Positions 1 to 5,162 of a DNA stretch of 5,162 nt are shown piece after piece; position 1 is the stretch's first letter; every line of letters begins with the position of its first letter. Source of the DNA: JBDTMT01 sp033764095 (lineage in GTDB: Bacteria; Desulfobacterota; Binatia; HRBIN30; CADEER01); NCBI GenBank assembly GCA_033764095.1, contig JANRJF010000309.1, positions 1 to 5,162 of the forward strand, read 5' to 3'. The notes under the pieces are model-generated. The model was not told the DNA's origin and made no database searches. It saw only the letters and a program-made list of their open reading frames with translations. The translations under genes and the position numbers were made by a program.

Positions 1-266
1 GCGCTGGCCGGCAGGAAGAAGGCGAACAGCGCGACGAAGGCGCCGGGGATGCCGGCGACGCGCTCGCCGATCACCTGCACCATCAGCATGTTCGGTCCGG
101 GCGCGAGCTGCCCCAGGCTGTACACCTCGACGAACTGGTCGCTGGTCAGCCACTGGTGCTGGCCGACCACCGACTCCTTCATCTCCGGCAGCACCGCGGC
201 GCCGCCGCCGACGGCGAGCAGCGACAGGATGCCGAACGCGGCGGCGAGCTGCAGCAGCGTGTTCAT
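1..266 (-). CDS. Chromate transporter family, second short-chain subunit (partial, C-terminus beyond window)
   Basis: This is the first 88 residues of a CHR (ChrA) family half-protein, an inner-membrane subunit probably moving an oxyanion such as chromate or sulfate. It starts at ATG 266 and runs off the left edge. Visible family features are the glycine triplet AVGGG near residues 18-22, LPEM at 26-29, W39, and APGPN at 55-59, which is the conserved PGPN element between the first membrane segments. A hydrophobic stretch follows from about residue 73. The start is supported by GGAGGAG (plus-strand positions 272-278), 5 nt upstream. The ATG overlaps the upstream subunit's TGA by 4 bp (ATGA), which indicates translational coupling. 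Short-chain CHR proteins usually occur as adjacent pairs acting together, and this arrangement fits. The family call is strong. The substrate is inferred from family only, and no chrB-like regulator is visible. The length cannot be judged because the gene is cut. Confidence 0.9.
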   Translation of the reverse strand, partial: MNTLLQLAAAFGILSLLAVGGGAAVLPEMKESVVGQHQWLTSDQFVEVYSLGQLAPGPNMLMVQVIGERVAGIPGAFVALFAFFLPAS

Positions 267-838
267 GCCTTCTCCTCCAGCGCCGCCGCGGCGCGGCTCG
301 GCCGATACCACCAGATCGCCAGCGGGCCGAGCGTGAACAGCGTGATCGGCAGCGACAGCTTCAGCACGCTGACCGCGACGGTGGTCAGCGCCACGAACAC
401 CAGGTCGACCACGCCGCCGAGCTCCTTGCGGCCGAGCTGATAGGTCGTCGCCAGCAGCAGCCCGGTGGCGGCGGCGGCGACGCCGTCGAGCGCCGCGTTC
501 ACCGCCGGCTTGGCGCCGTGCTGGCCGTAGAGGCTGCCGAGCACGAACAGCAGCGCGCTGCCGGGTAGGCACATGCCGGCGAACGCGGCGACCGCGCCGG
601 GGATGCCGCGCAGCCGGCTGCCGACCAGCACGCTCATGTTGGTGGCGTTGAGGCCGGGTAGCGTCTGGCTGATCTCCAGCGCGCTCATGAACTGGTCGTC
701 GTCGAGCCAGCCCTTCTGCGTCACCAGCGTCTGCCGCAGGTAGGCGACCACGCCGCCGCCGAAGCTGGTGGCGCCGATGACCAGGAAGGTGAGGAAGATC
801 TCGCCGAGGCCGACCCGCCGCGCCGCGGCCTCACTCAC
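263..838 (-). CDS. Chromate transporter family, first short-chain subunit
   Basis: A 191-residue CHR (ChrA) family half-protein, about the usual size of a single-domain subunit (some 180-200 residues). Motifs in order are SFGGG at residues 25-29, KGW at 42-44, LPGLN at 60-64 (the family's PGPN element with Leu for the second Pro), an RGIPGA loop at 78-82, then hydrophobic segments at roughly 82-103, 113-132 and 141-176, ending in a short charged cytoplasmic tail. I chose GTG 838 as the start because GAGGTG (plus-strand 846-851) lies 7 nt upstream and the protein then begins just before the first membrane segment. A longer frame back to 949 would only read the out-of-frame 3' end of the upstream gene. 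It overlaps that gene's stop by 8 bp and its own TGA overlaps the next ATG by 4 bp. It probably forms a heteromeric transporter with the next subunit. Chromate as substrate is a family inference; sulfate or another oxyanion is possible. Confidence 0.92.
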   Translation of the reverse strand: MSEAAARRVGLGEIFLTFLVIGATSFGGGVVAYLRQTLVTQKGWLDDDQFMSALEISQTLPGLNATNMSVLVGSRLRGIPGAVAAFAGMCLPGSALLFVLGSLYGQHGAKPAVNAALDGVAAAATGLLLATTYQLGRKELGGVVDLVFVALTTVAVSVLKLSLPITLFTLGPLAIWWYRPSRAAAALEEKA

Positions 839-1718
839 GGTTGCGCACCTCGGTGCCGCCCAGGCCGTAGACGACGCGCGTCTTGGTGGTGCCGAGCTGC
901 ACCCAGTCGCGCACGCCGTGCTGCAGCGCGATGAAGAACTTCTCGGCATGCCGGCTGGCCTTGTCGTGCAGCTCGTCGGCGCGCTTGAACTTGCACTGGA
1001 AGGCGAACTCGCCGATCAACGGCCGCTCGTCGGCGCGCCGCCGCCACACCGCGACGTTGGCCTTGCCCTGCACGCCGTGGCCGAAGTGCAGCTCGCCGAG
1101 GTCGTGCAGCACCTCCTCGACCGCGATGTCGTTGACCAGCGCCAGCGTGCGTCCCGACAGGTCGACCTGCTTCAGCGCCGGGAACGTCTCGCTGATGTGC
1201 TTCACGCTCGGGTCGATGGTGGCCGAATTCAGCGTCAGCACGACGTTGTGCGAGTACAGGCTGCGCACGCCGCCGAGCTTGTCGGGCAGCGGCAGCAGCT
1301 CCTCCTTGAACTTCACCACGTAGTCGCCCTGCGCCGGCCGCACGTCGACCGCCGCGGCGGTGGCGAGGTCGACGTGGCGGAACTTGAGCGCCAGCTCCGG
1401 CGCGCCGCTGGCGAAGCCATCCTCGTACAGGGTGCGCTTCCGCAGGATGAAGGCGTGGTTGTAGAGGTCGAAATGGTGGGTGTCGTAGAACACCACCTCG
1501 CGCACGTGGTTCGGCGTCGCCAGCACCTTGTCGGTGAACAGCGCGATCTCCTGCTGCTCGGCGGCGTGGCGCAGCAGCTTGCCGAACTGCTTGAAGTGGT
1601 GCGCTTCGGTGAAGTGATCCGGCTTCAGCAGGATCTTGAACTCGCGGTAGTGCACCGCGTCGAGCGGATGCCCGTCCGAGTACGTCGGCGTCTTGGCCGC
1701 ATGCTTCGCGGTGCTCAC
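831..1718 (-). CDS. CYTH/VTC-superfamily-like protein of unknown function
   Basis: A 295-residue soluble protein without signal peptide or membrane segments, so probably cytoplasmic. I do not recognise a named gene. Its pattern resembles CYTH/VTC triphosphate-tunnel proteins: an early acidic/basic strand YREFK (24-28), a FYDT motif (77-80) followed by ILRKR (91-95), like the family's 'YfDT...L...aLRiR', then alternating basic strands ELALKFR (108-114) and VVKFK (134-138), and a late acidic strand EFAFQCKF (237-244). These Arg and Lys residues would line an anion-binding tunnel in the CYTH fold. The N-terminus is not the textbook ExExK, and the late strand lacks a clear second acidic residue, so enzymatic activity (polyphosphate polymerase, triphosphatase or cyclase) cannot be assumed. 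The start codon is GTG at 1718-1716, supported by GGGAGG (plus-strand 1727-1732) 8 nt upstream. It is the first gene of the leftward operon with the CHR pair, and its stop overlaps the next start by 8 bp. The gene is secure; the fold assignment is inferred from motifs. Confidence 0.8.
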   Translation of the reverse strand: MSTAKHAAKTPTYSDGHPLDAVHYREFKILLKPDHFTEAHHFKQFGKLLRHAAEQQEIALFTDKVLATPNHVREVVFYDTHHFDLYNHAFILRKRTLYEDGFASGAPELALKFRHVDLATAAAVDVRPAQGDYVVKFKEELLPLPDKLGGVRSLYSHNVVLTLNSATIDPSVKHISETFPALKQVDLSGRTLALVNDIAVEEVLHDLGELHFGHGVQGKANVAVWRRRADERPLIGEFAFQCKFKRADELHDKASRHAEKFFIALQHGVRDWVQLGTTKTRVVYGLGGTEVRNRE

Positions 1719-1846
1719 TGATCGTGCCTCCCTGTCGCCCGGTCTCGCGGAGGCCGGAGCCTACTCCGCCGCGGGCGCGAAGCAAATCCAAACTGCCGCG
1801 CCACCCCGGTTGCGTCGCGGCACGAATTGGCGCAACGGACGAGGAC
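1719..1846. promoter_or_regulatory. Divergent intergenic region between the CYTH-like and MscS genes
   Basis: These 128 bp separate two divergent starts and must hold leader sequence, and probably promoters, for both. No strong sigma-70 promoter is visible. The best leftward candidate is weak: on the minus strand TTGCTT (plus positions 1780-1785), a 16-nt spacer and TAGGCT (1758-1763), about 40 nt before the GTG start. Two small inverted repeats are present: GCGGAG/CTCCGC (1747-1752 and 1764-1769), and GTTGCG/CGCAAC (1809-1814 and 1831-1836), which extends to 8 pairs with one bulged G (1806-1814 against 1831-1838). I found no convincing rightward -35/-10 pair. Confidence 0.5.
1806..1838 (+). 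promoter_or_regulatory. Inverted repeat in the leader of the MscS gene
   Basis: CCGGTTGCG (1806-1814) pairs with CGCAACGG (1831-1838), with one bulged G and a 16-base loop. It ends 8 nt before the MscS start at 1847. The weak ribosome-binding sequence CGGA (1836-1839) lies partly inside the right arm, so a leader hairpin could lower initiation. It could equally be a DNA operator for a dimeric regulator, or chance in GC-rich sequence. Confidence 0.35.
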
Positions 1847-4282
1847 ATGCCGCGCCGCTTGCTGTTCGCGCTCGTCGCCCTGGGCCTGGCCCTGACGGCG
1901 CCCGGGGTGTGCGCCGCCGATCCGACCGCGGCGCCCACCGTCGCCGCGACGGCGACCGCACCGCCGCCCATCCCGCTCGCCGAGGTGGCGGCGAAGAGCG
2001 ACGAGGTCGGCGTCTTTCTGCGCCAGCTCGACGAGCGCCTGGTGAGCGGGCCGGCGATCGACGCGATCGTCGCGGGGCTGCCCGCGGTGTCGCAGCAGAT
2101 CGCCGACCGCACCACCGCGACGCAGCGGGCGCTGGCCAACAATCCCGGCCTGCGCGAGGTGGACACGCTGAGCAACGGCTGGCGGGCGCTGCGCGACCAG
2201 GTCAACGACTGGACGGTCACCGTCACCGGCCGCGTCAACGAGCTGGAGCAGGAGATCGCCGGCCTCGACGGGCTGCGCGACATCTGGCGCGCGACGCGCG
2301 AGGCGGCGAAAGCGGAGAGCGCGCCGCCCGAGCTCATCGAGCGCACCGACACCGCCCTCGGCGCGCTGCAGAGCGCCCGTAAGGGCATCGAGGCGCGGCG
2401 CAAGCAGCTGCTCGTCCTGCAGGACCGCCTGGTCGAGGCACTGGCGGCGACGCGCGACCCGATGACGGCGCTGAGCAATTACCGGCGCGACACCCGCCTG
2501 CTGGTCGCCACCGTGCCGCCGCTGTGGGTGGGGCTGGCGACGCTGCCGTCGTGGTCCGCCGCGATCGCGCACGTCGTCGACTCGGTGGCGGCGGAGTGGC
2601 GCGACGGCGCGCAGTACGTGCGCGACCAGGGCGCGCGCCTGGTCCTGCCGTTCCTGCTGATGCTCGCCGTCGGGCTGGTGCTGCGGCGCGCCAACGCGCG
2701 CGCGCCGCGCTGGCTCGCCGACGATCCCAGTCTGGCGCGCGCGGCGCGCATCTTCGAATCGCCCACTGCCGGCGCGCTGCTGGTCGGCCTGGTGGCGACG
2801 CGCTGGGCGCTCACCGCCGCGCCGCCGATCCTCGACGAGGTGCTGCGCCTGCTGGCCCTGCTGCCGGCGCTCTACATCCTGCGCCGCCTGCTCGATCCGC
2901 CGCTGGTCCCGGCGCTGTGGGGCCTGGTGCTGCTGTACGGCTCCGATCGCGCCTGTCGGCTGCTGGCGCCCGAGCCGCTGCTCGAGCAGGTCGCCTTCCT
3001 GGTCGAGATGCTGAGCGCCGCGGCGTTCCTCGCCTGGCTGACGCGCAGCGGCCGCTTCCGCGCCGTCTGGCCGGCCGCGTCGCGCTGGGGCGCGCTGGCC
3101 GATCGCGCCGCCCGTCTGCTCATCGGGCTCTTCGTCCTCGCCGGCCTCGCCGGCGCCTTCGGCTTCATGCAGCTCGCCCGCTACCTGCAGGAGGCGCTGC
3201 TCGACTCCAGCGGCATCGCGGTGATCGCCTTCGGCATCCTGCAGGTGCTCGAAGGGCTGTGGGCGTTCCTGCTGCGCACCCGCCTGCTGCGCCGGCTGCA
3301 CATGGTCGAGCATCACCGCACGCTGTTGCAGCGGCGCGGCGAGCGCTTCCTCGGCTGGGTCGCCTTCGTCATGTGGGCGGGCACGTCGCTGATCAACGCG
3401 CGCCTGTTCGAGGGCCTCGCCGGGGTGGTGACCACGGTACTGCGCGCCCGCGTCAGCTTCGGCGCGCTGACCCTGTCGCTCGGCGACCTGGTCGCCTTCG
3501 CGATCACGGTGTGGGCCAGCTTCCTGCTCTCGCGCTTTCTGCGCTTCGTGCTCGCCGAGGACGTCTTCCCGCGCGTCACCATGACCCGCGGCGTGCCCTA
3601 CGCGCTCTCCAACCTGATCCACTACTCGATCCTCTTCCTCGGCTTCATGCTGGCGCTGGCGGCGATGGGCGTCAGCCTCGACCGCTTCGCGCTGCTCGCC
3701 GGCGCCTTCGGCGTCGGCATCGGCTTCGGCCTGCAGAACATCGTGAACAACTTCGTCTCCGGCCTGATCCTGCTCTTCGAGCGCCCGGTGCAGGTCGGCG
3801 ACAGCGTGCAGCTCGCCAACGTCTCGGGCGAGGTGCGCCACATCGGCATCCGCTCCAGCACGCTGCGCACCGGCGAGGGCGCCGACGTGATCGTGCCGAA
3901 CGGCGAGTTCATCTCCGGCACGGTGGTGAACTGGACGCTCACCGACCGCAACCGCCGCATCGACGTGCCGATCGTGGTCGCGCACGGCACCGATCCCGAG
4001 CAGATGCTGGCGCTGCTGCGCGCCGTCGCCGGCGCCCATCCCTACGTCCTCGAGCAGCCCAAGCCCGGCGCCTTCTTCCTCGGCTCGACCCCGGCTGGGC
4101 TGAGCTTCGAGCTGCAGGCCTGGACCGACCACTTCGGCCAGTCCGGCGCGACGCGCAGCGAGCTCGCCATCGCCATCCACCAGAAGCTCGCCGAAGCGGA
4201 CATCCCCTTGCTGCCGGCCCCCGGGCCAGCGGCACCGCCGCTGCTGGAGCAACCGCTGCGCGTGCAGCTGATGAAGGAGTGA
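1847..4282 (+). CDS. MscS-family mechanosensitive ion channel with large periplasmic N-terminal domain
   Basis: An 811-residue inner-membrane channel that would open under membrane tension to release solutes during hypo-osmotic shock. Residues 1-23 form a signal peptide (Arg-Arg, hydrophobic core, likely cleavage after VCA). Residues 25-42 are Ala/Pro/Thr-rich, and about 45-220 are helical and charged with coiled-coil character, predicted periplasmic. Membrane segments fall near 263-279, 305-323, 333-366, 380-398, 421-441, 455-477, 501-518, 546-568 and 588-608. The MscS core follows: pore helix with G622, G624, G626, G628 (GVGIGFGLQN) and the kink glycine G639, then FERP 644-647 and VGD 650-652, a beta domain with IVPNGEF (682-688), a C-terminal alpha/beta domain, and a Pro/Ala-rich tail from about 786. 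It is much longer than minimal MscS (about 286 residues) and nearer the YbiO/MscK class of extended channels. ATG 1847 was chosen because it begins the signal peptide; a frame extending to 1724 adds 41 Arg/Pro-rich residues over the promoter region. The Shine-Dalgarno is weak (CGGA, 7 nt away). Confidence 0.95.
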   Translation: MPRRLLFALVALGLALTAPGVCAADPTAAPTVAATATAPPPIPLAEVAAKSDEVGVFLRQLDERLVSGPAIDAIVAGLPAVSQQIADRTTATQRALANNPGLREVDTLSNGWRALRDQVNDWTVTVTGRVNELEQEIAGLDGLRDIWRATREAAKAESAPPELIERTDTALGALQSARKGIEARRKQLLVLQDRLVEALAATRDPMTALSNYRRDTRLLVATVPPLWVGLATLPSWSAAIAHVVDSVAAEWRDGAQYVRDQGARLVLPFLLMLAVGLVLRRANARAPRWLADDPSLARAARIFESPTAGALLVGLVATRWALTAAPPILDEVLRLLALLPALYILRRLLDPPLVPALWGLVLLYGSDRACRLLAPEPLLEQVAFLVEMLSAAAFLAWLTRSGRFRAVWPAASRWGALADRAARLLIGLFVLAGLAGAFGFMQLARYLQEALLDSSGIAVIAFGILQVLEGLWAFLLRTRLLRRLHMVEHHRTLLQRRGERFLGWVAFVMWAGTSLINARLFEGLAGVVTTVLRARVSFGALTLSLGDLVAFAITVWASFLLSRFLRFVLAEDVFPRVTMTRGVPYALSNLIHYSILFLGFMLALAAMGVSLDRFALLAGAFGVGIGFGLQNIVNNFVSGLILLFERPVQVGDSVQLANVSGEVRHIGIRSSTLRTGEGADVIVPNGEFISGTVVNWTLTDRNRRIDVPIVVAHGTDPEQMLALLRAVAGAHPYVLEQPKPGAFFLGSTPAGLSFELQAWTDHFGQSGATRSELAIAIHQKLAEADIPLLPAPGPAAPPLLEQPLRVQLMKE

Positions 4283-4300
4283 TGGGAAGGCCCCTTCAAC

Positions 4301-4332
4301 GCAGAGACGCGGAGACGCAGAGACCGCAGAGA
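4301..4332 (+). repeat. 8-bp tandem repeat GCRGAGAC (3 copies plus a partial)
   Basis: Copies are GCAGAGAC (4301-4308), GCGGAGAC (4309-4316) and GCAGAGAC (4317-4324). After one extra C comes a partial GCAGAGA (4326-4332). The same unit appears inverted in the right arm (4390-4411: two full copies and a six-base partial). The left arm therefore carries more repeat than the palindrome needs, which suggests expansion by slippage. Confidence 0.85.
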
Positions 4333-4342
4333 GGATTGCCCG

Positions 4343-4358
4343 AATCACATGCGTGATT
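4343..4358. repeat. Small hairpin inside the centre of the palindromic repeat
   Basis: AATCAC (4343-4348) and GTGATT (4353-4358) are perfect inverted repeats with a 4-base ATGC loop. A G-U pair (4342/4359) can be added in RNA. It sits between the large arms, so the full element can fold as a stem with a nested hairpin. The sextamer GATTTC also occurs three times just downstream (4355-4360, 4362-4367, 4376-4381). Confidence 0.7.
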
Positions 4359-4414
4359 TCAGATTTCACCGGAAGGATTTCTCCGCGCGCTCTGCGTCTC
4401 CGCGTCTCTGCGTT

Positions 4415-4418
4415 GAGG
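4415..4418 (+). promoter_or_regulatory. Ribosome binding site of the epimerase gene, overlapping the palindrome arm
   Basis: GAGG lies 7 nt before ATG 4426 and is the only Shine-Dalgarno-like sequence there, so it supports that start. Its first two bases belong to the perfect right arm, and the other two can pair with U4295 and C4294. The whole motif would be base-paired if the transcript began upstream of the left arm. Confidence 0.65.
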
Positions 4419-4425
4419 TTTGCTG

Positions 4426-5162
4426 ATGCCCGACGTTCTCCTCACCGGCGCCACCGGCCTGGTCGGCGGCAGCATCGCCCGCGCGCTGCTCGCGGCGGGG
4501 CGCGGCGTACGCGCGCTGGTGCGCGATCCACAGCGCGCGCGACGGGTGGTGCCGGCGGAGTGCGAGCTGGTCGCGGGCGACGTCACCGATGCCGCGTCGC
4601 TGGCGCCGGCGCTGGATGGCTGCCGCGTCGTCTACCACGCCGCCGGCCTGCCGGAGCAGTGGCTGGCGGACCCCACGACCTTCGAGCGCGTCAACGTCGG
4701 CGGTACCGCCAACCTGATCGCGGCGGCGCTGGCGGCGCGCGTCGAGCGCTTCGTCTACTCCAGCACCATCGACGTCTTCGCCGCCGCGCCGGGCGCGACC
4801 TACGACGAGTCGGTCATCGATCCGCAGCCCAAGGGCACCGCCTACGAGCGCTCCAAGCAGGCCGCCGACCGGCTGGTCGTCGCGGCCCTGCAGCGCGGCC
4901 TGCCGGCGGTCTTCCTGCATCCCTCCGCGGTCTACGGTCCGGTGCCGGCCGCCTCGCCAGGCCTCAACGACCTGATCGCGCGCCTGTTGCGCGGCGAGAT
5001 CCCGATGCTGCTGCCCGGCGGCATGCCGCTGGTCTACGCGCCCGACGTCGCCGCCGGCCACCTGCTCGCCGAGGCGCGCGCCGCGGTCGGCGCGCGCTTC
5101 ATCCTCAGCGAGTCGTACCACTCGCTCGCCGACATCGCGCGCGCCGTGGTCGCCGCCGGCGG
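4426..5162 (+). CDS. NAD(P)-dependent epimerase/dehydratase, extended SDR family (partial, C-terminus beyond window)
   Basis: The first 245 residues of an extended short-chain dehydrogenase/reductase, cytoplasmic and without signal peptide; family members are usually about 310-350 residues. The Rossmann nucleotide-binding motif is TGATGLVG at residues 7-14. ALVRDP (30-35) follows the second strand, GDVTD (51-55) is the adenine-contact region, HAAG (71-74) follows strand four, and the catalytic set is SST (112-114) with Y140 and K144 in the YxxxK motif (YERSK). VNVGGT (89-94) and HPSAVYGP (165-172) are typical of the dihydroflavonol-4-reductase/HpnA-like branch of NAD-dependent epimerases/dehydratases. 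The likely substrate is a nucleotide sugar, or a 3-keto or 3-hydroxy compound; the sequence does not decide. Start ATG 4426 has GAGG 7 nt upstream and begins directly with the first beta strand. A large palindromic repeat separates it from the MscS gene, so it is probably transcribed or translated independently. Hopanoid-linked HpnA is one possibility, but no hopanoid neighbours are visible. Confidence 0.93.
   Translation, partial: MPDVLLTGATGLVGGSIARALLAAGRGVRALVRDPQRARRVVPAECELVAGDVTDAASLAPALDGCRVVYHAAGLPEQWLADPTTFERVNVGGTANLIAAALAARVERFVYSSTIDVFAAAPGATYDESVIDPQPKGTAYERSKQAADRLVVAALQRGLPAVFLHPSAVYGPVPAASPGLNDLIARLLRGEIPMLLPGGMPLVYAPDVAAGHLLAEARAAVGARFILSESYHSLADIARAVVAAG

Larger units (their letters stand above)
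4294..4418. repeat. Large palindromic repeat: perfect 27-bp inverted arms around a 67-bp AT-richer centre
   Basis: The arms 4296-4322 and 4390-4416 are perfect reverse complements over 27 bp. In RNA the stem can extend by G4417-U4295 and G4418-C4294. Each arm is made of an 8-bp purine-rich unit, GCRGAGAC. The centre (4323-4389) is much less GC-rich than the flanking genes and has its own small hairpin. The element almost fills the gap between the MscS stop (4282) and the next start (4426). It has no T-run directly after the stem, so it is not a classical intrinsic terminator, and I see no flanking target-site duplication or transposase. It looks like a dispersed intergenic palindromic repeat of the REP/MITE-like kind; that class is inferred. 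Confidence 0.93.

Noticed and set aside
839..949. An upstream ATG extension of the first CHR subunit
   Set aside because: The extra 37 residues are Ser/Arg/Ala-rich, lie wholly inside the preceding gene and match no family N-terminus. GTG 838 has a good Shine-Dalgarno at proper spacing.
1724..1846. An upstream ATG start for the MscS gene at 1724
   Set aside because: It would place 41 Arg/Pro-rich residues ahead of a clear signal peptide and consume the divergent promoter region.
1898..1915. A lipoprotein lipobox at Cys22 of the MscS protein
   Set aside because: The residues before Cys22 are APGV, which do not fit the L-[AST]-[GA]-C pattern. An ordinary signal-peptidase I site after VCA fits better.
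835..2478. A 547-codon minus-strand frame spanning the divergent intergenic region
   Set aside because: It runs out of frame through the CYTH-like gene and antisense to the MscS gene, with Ser/Arg- and Ala/Arg-rich composition. It is a GC-driven shadow.
4301..4332. A CRISPR-like array
   Set aside because: The unit is only 8 bp, the copies are directly adjacent with no spacers, and no cas gene is present.
2524..4356. A 610-codon plus-strand frame inside the MscS gene
   Set aside because: It is an Arg/Ala-rich out-of-frame reading of a gene with intact MscS motifs.
1715..4369. An 884-codon open frame on the minus strand opposite the MscS gene
   Set aside because: The translation is Gln/Arg/Ala/Asp-rich low-complexity with no membrane or domain pattern, and it mirrors the codon positions of a clear MscS gene. 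Long stop-free antisense frames are expected at this GC content.
4294..4425. The palindrome as a rho-independent terminator for the MscS gene
   Set aside because: The loop is 67 bases long and there is no U-run after the stem; the next bases are GGTTTGCTG before the start codon. It may still impede RNA polymerase, but it is not a canonical terminator.
4366..5121. A 251-codon minus-strand frame opposite the epimerase gene
   Set aside because: The plus strand shows a complete Rossmann motif and YxxxK catalytic pair in an uninterrupted frame. The antisense product is low-complexity.

Overview
The window is a GC-rich (about 70% by eye), densely coded piece of bacterial chromosome. It fits a diderm bacterium, because the mechanosensitive channel gene encodes a Sec-type signal peptide and a long predicted periplasmic domain. 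High GC and GTG starts suggest a GC-rich proteobacterium-like or uncultivated lineage. The sequence alone does not fix the phylum. I see no rRNA, tRNA, CRISPR array, transposase or phage gene.

Layout: (1) Positions 1-1718 hold a leftward three-gene operon: a GTG-started CYTH/VTC-like protein (1718 to 831), then two short chromate-transporter (CHR/ChrA) family half-proteins (838 to 263, and 266 running off the left edge). The genes overlap by 8 bp and 4 bp, and each start has a Shine-Dalgarno motif, so they look translationally coupled. (2) Positions 1719-1846 are a 128-bp divergent intergenic region with two small inverted repeats. (3) Positions 1847-4282 hold a rightward 811-residue MscS-family channel with a signal peptide, a coiled-coil-like periplasmic region, about ten membrane segments and a canonical MscS core. 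(4) Positions 4283-4425 are intergenic and dominated by a perfect 27-bp inverted repeat around an AT-richer 67-bp centre. The arms are built from an 8-bp unit, and the right arm runs into the ribosome binding site of the next gene. (5) From 4426 off the right edge is a rightward extended short-chain dehydrogenase (NAD-dependent epimerase/dehydratase, dihydroflavonol-reductase/HpnA-like).

How the parts relate: the left operon suggests an oxyanion-transport function (CHR pair) joined to a protein whose fold family binds tri- or polyphosphates. The MscS channel is divergently transcribed, is probably an osmotic safety valve, and need not be functionally linked. The epimerase is a separate unit insulated by the palindromic repeat. 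The two items most worth a second look are that repeat, with its possible control of the downstream ribosome binding site, and the coupling of a CYTH-like gene to a split CHR transporter.
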